Shown here piece after piece: positions 47,442 through 55,810 of a DNA stretch of 64,000 nucleotides. Made by a program: the position numbers and the translations under genes. How positions within the stretch are numbered: position 1 is the first letter of the stretch; each line of letters begins with the position of its first letter. The notes beneath the pieces are model-generated. The model did no database searches, was not told the DNA's origin, and worked only from the letters and a program-made list of their open reading frames with translations. This DNA comes from Rubrivivax sp. (lineage in GTDB: Bacteria > Pseudomonadota > Gammaproteobacteria > Burkholderiales > Burkholderiaceae_C): the NCBI GenBank assembly GCA_022842305.1, contig JALHPY010000002.1, positions 80,573 through 144,572 of the forward strand, given 5' to 3'.

Positions 47442-47939
47442 TCAGGCCCGCGCCGGGCGTTCGGGGTCTTCGCGCAGGAACACGGCCGGTGGGACGGTGC
47501 GCGCCATCCAGTCTTCCAGCGCCTGCACATGCTCGGTTTCCTCGGCCGCAAACTCGGCAGCCATGCGCCGCACCTCGGCGTCGGCGGTCTGCTCGCTCAC
47601 GCTGCAGTAGTAGTCCAGCGCGCGCATCTCGTTCTTGAGCGCGTAAGTCAACGCTTGGTAGGCGTCGAGCATGACGTCGAAGCCTTCTTCATCGCCGGCC
47701 TCGGGCGCCTGCAGCCAGCGGTACTGCCCCGGGCGCAGCGTGGGCAGCGTCACGCCGCGGGCGCGCTCGATGATGGAGTCACGGTGCATGCGCGAGTAGC
47801 GCACCATGTCGCGGAACAGCGCCGACACCGGGTCGTTGCGGTGCGCTTCCATCCTGTCGGCCAGTTCCAGATAGCGTTCGGCCGCCTCGTGCTCCAGCGC
47901 GATGGCGTGGGCCAGGAATTCCGGCAGCGTGTAGTCCAT
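47442..47939 (-). CDS. Ferritin-like diiron protein
   Basis: ALEHEAAERYLELADRM...YSRMHRDSII...LKNEMRALDYYCSV...FAAEETEHVQAL. Confidence 0.78.
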   Translation of the reverse strand: MDYTLPEFLAHAIALEHEAAERYLELADRMEAHRNDPVSALFRDMVRYSRMHRDSIIERARGVTLPTLRPGQYRWLQAPEAGDEEGFDVMLDAYQALTYALKNEMRALDYYCSVSEQTADAEVRRMAAEFAAEETEHVQALEDWMARTVPPAVFLREDPERPARA

Positions 47940-47961
47940 GGGCGTCTCCTCGGTCGGGTTT

Positions 47962-48717
47962 TCAGCCCGCCATCGTGAGGCCGCCGCTGACGCTGAGCAC
48001 CTGCCCTGTTATGTAGGCCGCGCGGTCGCTTGCGAAAAAAACCACGGCATCGGCCACTTCCTCGGGCTTGCCCAGACGGCGGAAGGGGATGGCCTTGGTC
48101 AGCGCGTCCTTCACCTTGTCGGGCACGGCGGCCATCAGCGGCGTGTCGGTGGGGCCAGGGCAGACGCAGTTGACGTTGATGTTGTAGCGCGCCACCTCGC
48201 GCGCCAGCGACTTGGTGAAGGCGATCAGCCCGCCCTTGGCGCCCGAGTACACCGTCTCGCCCAGGCTGCCCACCCGCCCGGCGTCGCTGGCGATGTTGAC
48301 GATGCGGCCGCTGGCGCGCTCCATCATGCCCGGCAGCAGGGCCTTGGCCAGCTGCATGGGGCCGACGAAGTTGAGCGCCACCAGCTTGGCCCAGAACTCG
48401 TTGCTGCCCTCGATGAAGGGCGCCGTGCGGCCCCAGCCTGCCGCGTTGACCAGCACATCCACGGCGCCGCAACGCGCCTGCGCGGCGGCGGCAAAGGCCT
48501 CGATGGACAGCGGGTCGGTCATGTCCACGTGCAGGTAGTCGGCCTGCAGGCCATCCGCCCGCAGCGCGGCGGCGGTGGCCTCGCCGCCTTGGGCGTCGAT
48601 GTCGGCCACGACCACCCGCGCCCCGGCGCGCGCCAGCGCGGCGGCGGTGGCGCGGCCGATGCCGGAGGCGGCGCCGGTGACGATGGCGGTCTTGTGCGCA
48701 AATTCCATGGGTCGGCC
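47962..48717 (-). CDS. Short-chain dehydrogenase/reductase, BadH-like
   Basis: KTAIVTGAASGIGRATAAALARAGARVVVADID; VNIASDAGRVGSLGETVYSGAKGGLIAFTKSLAREVARYNINVNCVCPGPTDTPLM...GQVLSVSGGLTMAG. Confidence 0.85.
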   Translation of the reverse strand, partial: GRPMEFAHKTAIVTGAASGIGRATAAALARAGARVVVADIDAQGGEATAAALRADGLQADYLHVDMTDPLSIEAFAAAAQARCGAVDVLVNAAGWGRTAPFIEGSNEFWAKLVALNFVGPMQLAKALLPGMMERASGRIVNIASDAGRVGSLGETVYSGAKGGLIAFTKSLAREVARYNINVNCVCPGPTDTPLMAAVPDKVKDALTKAIPFRRLGKPEEVADAVVFFASDRAAYITGQVLSVSGGLTMAG

Positions 48718-48742
48718 TTTCGAGTGAGGCAAGGGATGGGTG

Positions 48743-49513
48743 TCAGCGGGTGCGCCGGGCCAGGAAGTTCGACACCTTGCGCCGCGACTCGGGGTGTTCG
48801 TACAGCGCCCGGGTCTCGATCAGCTCTTCGGCGTAGCCGTCGCGCTGCGCGTCCTGCGCGGCGGCGATGCAGCGCTTGTTGGCCGCCAGCGCCGCGCGCG
48901 GGCTGGCGGCGCAGGCGGCGGCCAGGTCGCGCGTGAAGCCCAACAGCTCTGCACGCGGCCGCGCCCATTGCACCAGCCCCAGGCGTTCGGCCTGCGCGCC
49001 GTCCACCACCTCGGCGCCCAGGATCAGGCGCTTGGCCACGCCGACGCCGCACAGCCGCGTCAGGCGCTGCGTGCCGCCGGCCCCGGGCACAAGGCCCAGG
49101 CTGGCCTCGGGAAGGCCCAGCCGGGCCTCGCTGGCGGCCACGCGCAGGTCGCAGGCCAGAGCAAGCTCGAGCCCGCCGCCCAGCGCGGCGCCGCCGATCT
49201 CGGCCAATGTCACGACCGGCGCTGTCTCCAGCCGCATGAACAGCCGCTGCATGCGCCGCACCACCTCGGTCATCTCGGCCGGGCCTTCGGGCGTGGCAAA
49301 GCAGTCGCGCATCAGCGCCAGGTCGGCACCGGCGCAGAAGGCGCGCTGCTCGCTGCGCAGGTGCAGCAGCGTGAGACTTTCGTCGTCGCAGGCCGTGTCC
49401 AGCGCCGCGTCCAGCGCGCCGATGAGCTGATCGTCCAGCGCGTTGACCGGCGCGCGCGCCAGCGTGGCCACCAGCACGCGGCCTTGTCGTTCGGTGTGCA
49501 GCACGGCAGTCAT
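48743..49513 (-). CDS. Enoyl-CoA hydratase/isomerase family protein
   Basis: SEQRAFCAGADLALMRDC...EIGGAALGGGLELALACDLRVAASEARLGLPEASLGLVPGAGGTQRL. Confidence 0.9.
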   Translation of the reverse strand: MTAVLHTERQGRVLVATLARAPVNALDDQLIGALDAALDTACDDESLTLLHLRSEQRAFCAGADLALMRDCFATPEGPAEMTEVVRRMQRLFMRLETAPVVTLAEIGGAALGGGLELALACDLRVAASEARLGLPEASLGLVPGAGGTQRLTRLCGVGVAKRLILGAEVVDGAQAERLGLVQWARPRAELLGFTRDLAAACAASPRAALAANKRCIAAAQDAQRDGYAEELIETRALYEHPESRRKVSNFLARRTR

Positions 49514-49516
49514 GAC

Positions 49517-51676
49517 CTAGAGCGTGCCGTGCAGCTCTTGCAGCTTGCGCCGCAGCAGCTTGCCGGTGGGGCCGCGCGGCAGCGCGTCCACGGCATGCCA
49601 CCAGCGCGGGCGCTGATGCGGTGGCAGGGTTGCGGCGCGGGCCCGCAAGAGGTCGGCAACGACCGCGGCCGCGTCGCCGGCGCAGTAGAAAAAGGCCACC
49701 GCGTCCACGCCGTCTTCGTCGGGCACCAGCACCGCTGCGCCCTCGCGGATGCCCGGAGTCTGGGCCGACAGGCACTCTTCCAGCTCGACCAGGTTGACCC
49801 AGCGGCCGTGGATCTTGACCAGCGAGTCTTCGCGCCCGGCAAAGCGCCAACCGCCGTTGTCGTCGCGCGCAAACAGATCGGCCGGGCAGAAGGCGTCGTC
49901 GCGGAAGGCCTCGGCCTGGGCCTGCGGCCGGTCCAGGTAGCCCAGCGCCACGGTGCCCACGCGGATGCGCAGGCGCGAGGGCTGGCCGGGCAACACCTCG
50001 CCCAGCGGCTGGATCTCCACGCCGGGCGAGGGCCTGAAGCCCCGGCCGTCGCCGCGGTCCAGCATCACCAGCACCAGCACCTCGGACGCGCCATAGCCGT
50101 TGACGATGGCCAGGCCGGTCTGGCGCTGCCATTCGTCGCGCAGGCTGGGCGGCAGCGCCTCGCCGGCCGACAGGCACAGGCGCACGCCAGCCGCGGCGAT
50201 GCCCGGCGCCAGGCCTTCGTGCAGCAGGTTGCGGTAGAGCGAGGGCACGCTCAGCAGCACGGTCGGCCGTTGCGCCGCCACCGTGGCGGCCACGCTGGCG
50301 GCGGTGGGCCATTGCGGGTCGAGGATGACCGTGGCGCCCAGCTTCAGCCCGGCCCACAGGCTGTTGGTCTGCGGGTACGAGAAGAACAGGCGCGAACTGG
50401 CAAACAGCCGGTCGCCCCCGTGGATGCCCACGCCGTCGCGCGAGACCTGTTCGATGCTGCGCGCGAAGCGGTGCGCGTGCACCACCGCCTTGGGTTTGCC
50501 CGAGGTGCCCGATGAATGGCACCAGAAGGCCGGCGTGTCCGCGCTCACCGGGCAGGCCGGAAGCGGCTGCGCCGCCGCCTGGCCCTGGTGGAAGCTGTCA
50601 AGACCCAGCGTGCGCTCGCGCCAGGGTGCGGGCGTGTCGTCGGCGCTCTCGGCCAGGATCAGGCTGAAGCCGGCTTCGTCCAGGATGTAGTGCCATTCGG
50701 GCGCGGGCACGCGTGGGTTCACGGGCACGGCCACGGCACCGGCCCACATGGCGCCCAGGAAGGCGGTGACCCAGGCTATGCCGTCGGGCAGCTTGATGGC
50801 GATGCGGTCGCCAGGGCGCAGGCCCAGGCTGCGCCAATAGCCGGCTGTGCGCGCCACGGTGTCGCGCAGTTGGCCGTAGCTGAGCGTGGCTTCGCCGCAC
50901 ACCAGCGCGGTGCGCGCCGCGTCCTGCCCGGTGACCAGTAGCCGTGCCGCGTTGTCGGCGCCGCTGGCCGTGGCCTGGGCGTGAGCCTGGGCCTGCGCGT
51001 TCGAATGCAGGGGCAGCGGCCGGCCCATCAGGTCGGTGCTGAACACCCCCGCCCGGCCGCTGCGCCAGCGCGCTTGCTCGGTGGCCAGCATCAGGGCGTG
51101 CTCGCGTTCCTCGGCCGCCAGTTCGGCGTAGAGCTGGCGTTCGGCCGTGCCCTGCCCCGGGCGCGCCGCGCACTCGGCAAAGTAGGCGGCGGCGCGGTTC
51201 TCCAGGCCGATGGCGATGCGGAACAGGTTGTCGGGGTCCTGCGGGCGGTGCTCGACATCGGCAAAGACGGCCGCCACCTCCAGCCGGAAACCGGGCGAAG
51301 CTTCGGGCACGTCCACGTGGTAGCGCCGCGACAGCGTCTCCATGTGCTCGCCCTCCATCAGGGCAAAGCGGCCGAAGAGCTGCTGCAGATCGGCATCACG
51401 GCACTCGGCCGCGGCGCGCTGGTAGAAGGCGCGCCCGCCCAGTTCGATCTCGAAGGCCGCGCGCAGCCCGCCCAGCGCCGAGGCCGGCTCGGGGCGGCTG
51501 CCGTCTACCACCGCCAGCGCGCCGCTGCAGTGCGGGCAGCGGCCGTAGGGGAAGGCAAAGCCTTCGCTGACCTTGGCGCATTGGGCGCAGCGCCAGCGCA
51601 GGCTGGCATCGGCGCAGCAGATGTAGACGCCTTCGGACGCGTCTTCCAGCGGGCGCTGGCACTTGGGGCAGCGCAT
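49517..51676 (-). CDS. Zinc ribbon - rubrerythrin-like - acyl-CoA (hydroxybenzoate-type) ligase fusion
   Basis: MRCPKCQRPL...CC...CAQC...CPHC; then FEIELGGRAFYQRAAAE..EGEHMETL..GLENRAAAYFAE..AAEEREHALML; then WCHSSGTSGKPKAVVHAHRFARSIEQVSRDGVGIHGGDRLFASSRLFFSYPQTNSLW...LPRGPTGKLLRRKLQEL in one frame. Confidence 0.88.
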   Translation of the reverse strand: MRCPKCQRPLEDASEGVYICCADASLRWRCAQCAKVSEGFAFPYGRCPHCSGALAVVDGSRPEPASALGGLRAAFEIELGGRAFYQRAAAECRDADLQQLFGRFALMEGEHMETLSRRYHVDVPEASPGFRLEVAAVFADVEHRPQDPDNLFRIAIGLENRAAAYFAECAARPGQGTAERQLYAELAAEEREHALMLATEQARWRSGRAGVFSTDLMGRPLPLHSNAQAQAHAQATASGADNAARLLVTGQDAARTALVCGEATLSYGQLRDTVARTAGYWRSLGLRPGDRIAIKLPDGIAWVTAFLGAMWAGAVAVPVNPRVPAPEWHYILDEAGFSLILAESADDTPAPWRERTLGLDSFHQGQAAAQPLPACPVSADTPAFWCHSSGTSGKPKAVVHAHRFARSIEQVSRDGVGIHGGDRLFASSRLFFSYPQTNSLWAGLKLGATVILDPQWPTAASVAATVAAQRPTVLLSVPSLYRNLLHEGLAPGIAAAGVRLCLSAGEALPPSLRDEWQRQTGLAIVNGYGASEVLVLVMLDRGDGRGFRPSPGVEIQPLGEVLPGQPSRLRIRVGTVALGYLDRPQAQAEAFRDDAFCPADLFARDDNGGWRFAGREDSLVKIHGRWVNLVELEECLSAQTPGIREGAAVLVPDEDGVDAVAFFYCAGDAAAVVADLLRARAATLPPHQRPRWWHAVDALPRGPTGKLLRRKLQELHGTL

Positions 51677-51686
51677 GGCCGGTGCT

Positions 51687-52685
51687 TCAGGCCGTGACGG
51701 CATGGCCGGCACGTTCGGCCAGCTCTGCCACCAGGCGCTGCACCTGCACGGCCGCCACCAACCGGCGGTAGTGCGACTGCATGACCGTGGTGCGCATGGG
51801 GCTGACCTGCTTGTGCACCAGCTTGCCCAGAGCAGCGACTGCTGCCTCGTCCAGCGGGCTTCCGACAAAGGCCTCGGTGCCCTGCAGCAGCAGCGGGTGC
51901 GAATTGGTGCCGGTGAGCGCGATGCGCAGGCTGGCCAGCTCGCCGCCCTGGACGCGCAGTGCGCAGGCGGCGCCGGCCAGCGCAAAGTCCATCGAGCCGC
52001 GCGCGCGCGCCTTGCGGTAGCCGCTCAGCAGGCCGGCGGCCGGCGCCGGCAGCACGATGCGGGTGAGCACCTCGTCGCTCGCCAGCGTCAGGTGCGCGGC
52101 GCCGTCGTCGCGGTAGCAGTCGGCCAGCGGCAGGCGGCGCGTGCCGCGGGCCGAGAGCAGGTCGACGCTGGCGTCCAGCGCGATGAGTGCCGGCGCCACG
52201 TCGCCACTGAAGGCGGCGTGACAGCGGCTGCCCTGCGGCGCCACGTGGCAGGTCTGGCCGCCGCGCTTGAGGCAGTAGTCGTTGGCCTGGCGCCACCATT
52301 CGCTCTGGTTGTAGTAGACGCAACGCGTGTCCTGGCACAGGTTGCCGGCCAGCGTGGCCACCGTGCGGTGCCCCGGGCCGGCCGCGGCGCGCGCGCCCTC
52401 GGCCAGCGCCACGGCAGCGCCTTGCAGGCGCGGCTCTACAGCCAGGCGCGCCAGGGTGATGCCGGCGCCCAGGGTCCAGTGCTGCTCGCCGCACACCAGG
52501 CCAGCCTGGCCCTGCACGGCGCCCAGGTCGACCAGGCGCGAGGGCTTGCCCAGGCCGCGGCGCAGGTTGGGTACCAGGTCGGTACCGCCGGCCAGCAGGC
52601 GCGCGCCGGGCTCGGCGGCCAGCAGCGTGGCGGCCTCGGCATAGCTGGCCGGACGCGACAGTTCGAACTCGGGCATGCGTTCCAT
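51687..52685 (-). CDS. hcrB: 4-hydroxybenzoyl-CoA reductase FAD subunit
   Basis: ARLLAGGTDLVPNLRRGLGKPSRLVDLGAV and the Cys-rich insert LCQDTRCVYYNQSEWWRQANDYCLKRGGQTCHVAPQGSRCHAAFSGD. Confidence 0.9.
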   Translation of the reverse strand: MERMPEFELSRPASYAEAATLLAAEPGARLLAGGTDLVPNLRRGLGKPSRLVDLGAVQGQAGLVCGEQHWTLGAGITLARLAVEPRLQGAAVALAEGARAAAGPGHRTVATLAGNLCQDTRCVYYNQSEWWRQANDYCLKRGGQTCHVAPQGSRCHAAFSGDVAPALIALDASVDLLSARGTRRLPLADCYRDDGAAHLTLASDEVLTRIVLPAPAAGLLSGYRKARARGSMDFALAGAACALRVQGGELASLRIALTGTNSHPLLLQGTEAFVGSPLDEAAVAALGKLVHKQVSPMRTTVMQSHYRRLVAAVQVQRLVAELAERAGHAVTA

Positions 52686-52686
52686 C

Positions 52687-55101
52687 TCACTCCCCTTGCG
52701 CGGGTGCGCTGGCGGCCTGGGCTTGGGTCAGTGCGCGGCGCGCCTGCAGTTGCTGCTGTCGGCGCTGCTTGTGCAGCGCGTCAAGCACGCGGTCGGGCGT
52801 GGCCGGCAGCTCGTGCAGACGAATGCCCACGGCGTCGAAGATGGCGTTGGTCAGCGCCGGCGGAAAGCCGTGCAGCGCGCCTTCGCTGGCCTCCTTCGCG
52901 CCGAAGGGCCCCAGCGGGTCCATGCTCTCCACCAGGTGCACGGCGATGGGCGGCGACTCGACGATGGTGGGGATGCGGTAGTCCAGAAAGTTGGGGCGCA
53001 GCGGCAGGCCTTCGTGGTACTGCGTCTCTTCGCCCAACGCCTGGCCCATGCCCATCCACACGGCACCCTGCACCTGGCCCTCTACCGCCAGCGGGTTGAT
53101 GGCAAAGCCGCAGTCGTGCGCCACCCACACCTGTTCGACCTGCACCAGGCCGGTGTCCACGTCCACCGCCACCTGCACCACCTGCGCGGCGTAGGAAAAG
53201 CCGGCGGTCGAGCCCACCGCGGCGCCGCGGAACTTGCCGCCCTGCGTTTCGGGCGGGGTGGACCACACGCCCTTGACGGTGATGGTGCCGCTGTCCACCA
53301 GCGCGGCCTCCACCACCTGGGCAAAGTTCAGCGTCTTGTCGGTGCCCACCACGGCGCAGCATTCGCCGGCCCAGTCCACCTCTTCGGGGCTGACCTGCAG
53401 CACGCGTGCCGCCGCCGTGACCAGCAGGCGCTTCAGTTCCTCGGCCGCGCGCAGCGCCGCGTTGCCCACCATGAAGGACACGCGCGATGAGTACGAGCCG
53501 TTGTCCTTGGGCGTGAGCGCGCTGTCGGTGGCGATGACGCGGATGCGCGCCATCGGCAACTGCAGCACCTCGGCCACCACCTGCGTCAGCAGCGTGGACG
53601 AGCCCTGGCCGATGTCGGACGCGCCCGTGAGGATGGTGATGCCGCCGTCGAAGTCGAGCTTGAGGTTGATCACCGCGTGCGGCTCGCCGCTCCAGTGCAC
53701 CGGCTTGGCCGAGCCCGAGACGTAGTGCGAGCAGGCCAGCCCCAGGCCGCGCTTCACCGGGCCGTCGGCCGGCAGGTGGCCGCGCCACTGGCGCCAGCCC
53801 GAGGCCTGCTCCACCCAGTCCAGGCAGGCCGGCAGGCCATAGGAATTGACCTGCAGATCGTTGAGCGTGCGGTAGGGCGCGTCAATCAAATTGGCGCGGC
53901 GCAGCGCGATCGGGTCGATGCCCAACTGCCCCGCCATCTCGTCCAGCAGCGACTCGAAGGCATGGCGCACGTCCACCGCGCCGTGGCCGCGCATGGCGCC
54001 GCAGGGCGGCAGGTTGGCGTAGACGCGAAAGCCGCGGTAGCGCACCGCACCCACGCGGTACAGCGCGTGCAGCAGCGCACCGGCGTAGAGGATGGTGACC
54101 AGGCCGTAGCCCCCGTAGGCCCCGCCGCGCTGCACCACTTCGCAGTCCACCGCGGTGATCTCGCCGCTGCGCTTGAGGCCGATCTTGAGCCGGATGTCGG
54201 TGGCCGGACGGCCGCGGTGCGTGAGGAAACCTTCCTCGCGCGTGAGCTGCATGCGCACCGTGCCACCGGCGGCACGCGCCAGCGCGGCCGTGACCATCTC
54301 GAAGTTGAGCGGTTCCACGCGGTGGCCGAAACCGCCGCCGACAAAGGGCTTGACCACGCGGATGCGCGAACTGTCCATGCCCAGCACCTGCGCCAGCGTC
54401 AGGTGCAGGTAGTACGGCACCTGGGTCACCGAATGCGTGGTCAGGCGGCCGGCCTCGGGCTCGTAGCAGGCCACGGCGGCGTTGAGCTCGATCTGGCCGT
54501 GGGCGACTTCGGCATAGGTGGTGCTGCGCTCCAACACCAGGTCGGCCTGCGCAAAGCCGGCATCCAAGTCGCCGAAATCCTGCTCGACCTGGCGCTCGAT
54601 GTTGCCGGGCTTCTTGGGGTGCAGCGGCACGGCGCCCTCGGCGCGCGCCTCGGCAGCAGTGAAATAGGCCGGCAGGGTCTCGATGTCCAGCGTGATGGCG
54701 CGCAGCGCGGCCTCGGCCGTGGCTTCGTCCACCGCCGCCACGGCGGCCAGCGGCTCGCCGCGGTAGCGCACCACGTCGCGCGCCAGCGGCCATTCGTTCT
54801 GGGCGATGGGGATCACGCCATAAGGCGCGGCGAAGTCGGCGCCGGTGATGACGGCGCGCACGCCGGGGATGGCCAGCGCGGCTTCGACGTCGATGGCGTG
54901 GATGCGGCCGTGCGCCACCGGGCTGCGCAGTATGCGGCCCACCAGCGCCTGGCCGAAAGGCAGGTCGGCGGTGTAGCGCGCGCGGCCGGTGACCTTGTCG
55001 ATGCCGTCGACCAGCGGCGTGCGCTGGCCCACGCCGCCGGCGGGGGCGGTGGCGCTGACCTTGGTCGTGGCGGGCAGGCCGGCGGGGTCGCGCGCGTTCA
55101 T
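52687..55101 (-). CDS. hcrA: 4-hydroxybenzoyl-CoA reductase molybdenum subunit
   Basis: Xanthine oxidase family: TPLVDGIDKVTGRARYTADLPFGQALVGRILRSPVAHGRI; VKPFVGGGFGHRVEPLNFE. Confidence 0.9.
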   Translation of the reverse strand: MNARDPAGLPATTKVSATAPAGGVGQRTPLVDGIDKVTGRARYTADLPFGQALVGRILRSPVAHGRIHAIDVEAALAIPGVRAVITGADFAAPYGVIPIAQNEWPLARDVVRYRGEPLAAVAAVDEATAEAALRAITLDIETLPAYFTAAEARAEGAVPLHPKKPGNIERQVEQDFGDLDAGFAQADLVLERSTTYAEVAHGQIELNAAVACYEPEAGRLTTHSVTQVPYYLHLTLAQVLGMDSSRIRVVKPFVGGGFGHRVEPLNFEMVTAALARAAGGTVRMQLTREEGFLTHRGRPATDIRLKIGLKRSGEITAVDCEVVQRGGAYGGYGLVTILYAGALLHALYRVGAVRYRGFRVYANLPPCGAMRGHGAVDVRHAFESLLDEMAGQLGIDPIALRRANLIDAPYRTLNDLQVNSYGLPACLDWVEQASGWRQWRGHLPADGPVKRGLGLACSHYVSGSAKPVHWSGEPHAVINLKLDFDGGITILTGASDIGQGSSTLLTQVVAEVLQLPMARIRVIATDSALTPKDNGSYSSRVSFMVGNAALRAAEELKRLLVTAAARVLQVSPEEVDWAGECCAVVGTDKTLNFAQVVEAALVDSGTITVKGVWSTPPETQGGKFRGAAVGSTAGFSYAAQVVQVAVDVDTGLVQVEQVWVAHDCGFAINPLAVEGQVQGAVWMGMGQALGEETQYHEGLPLRPNFLDYRIPTIVESPPIAVHLVESMDPLGPFGAKEASEGALHGFPPALTNAIFDAVGIRLHELPATPDRVLDALHKQRRQQQLQARRALTQAQAASAPAQGE

Positions 55102-55568
55102 GCCGCGGCTCCGGTGGCGGCCTGCACCGATTCGATGATCTTCACGTAGCCGGTGCAGCGGCACAGGTTGCCGGCCAGGGCCTCGCGGATCTGCGCCGCG
55201 CTGGGGTCGGGGCAGCGCCGCAGCAGCGCTTCGGCCGCCATCACCATGCCGGGGGTGCAGAAGCCGCACTGCGTGCCCAGCTTCTCGTGGAAGGCCTGCT
55301 GCAGCCGGCTCATGCGGCCATTGGCCGACAGGTGCTCGATGGTCTCGATGCGTTTGCCCGTGCAGCCTGCCGCCAGCGTGATGCAGGCCAGCAGCGGCTG
55401 GTCGTCCATCAGCACGGTGCAGGCGCCGCACTCGCCGCCGTCGCAGCCTTGCTTGGTGCCGGTCAGGCCCAGGGTGTCGCGCAGCACGTCCAGCAGCAGC
55501 GCGTTGTCGGCCACGGCCAGCTGATGCGTGCGCCCGTTGACATGGAGGGTCAGCAACTTCTTGCTCAC
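55098..55568 (-). CDS. hcrC: 4-hydroxybenzoyl-CoA reductase [2Fe-2S] subunit (GTG start 55568; ATG at 55610 also possible)
   Basis: LTGTKQGCDGGECGACTVLMDDQPLLACITLA...KLGTQCGFCTPGMVM...NLCRCTGYVKI. Confidence 0.92.
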   Translation of the reverse strand: MSKKLLTLHVNGRTHQLAVADNALLLDVLRDTLGLTGTKQGCDGGECGACTVLMDDQPLLACITLAAGCTGKRIETIEHLSANGRMSRLQQAFHEKLGTQCGFCTPGMVMAAEALLRRCPDPSAAQIREALAGNLCRCTGYVKIIESVQAATGAAA

Positions 55569-55653
55569 GGCCGGGGACTCCTGGTCTGCAATGGGCTGAA
55601 CTGCACGCACGGGCGCCGGGCGGCGCCAGACCGCGCCGCGGTCTCTATTGGTG

Positions 55654-55671
55654 TATTGTGGTACCTTATTA
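55654..55671. promoter_or_regulatory. Palindromic operator TATTGTGGTACCTTATTA
   Basis: Same GGTACC-centred motif as at 3499 and 20500, between divergent hcrC and Rrf2 genes. Confidence 0.72.
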
Positions 55672-55810
55672 CCGGATTAGACAAGAATGCGTTGGACATA
55701 TGCTTTGTGGTTTACCCAGCCGTGGCCAGCAGTCGCCACCCGGGCAGGAGGAAGACCTTGAGGTGTGATGTACACGGGGCCGACTTGGCCTCCCCGCGGT
55801 GGAGCGCAGC

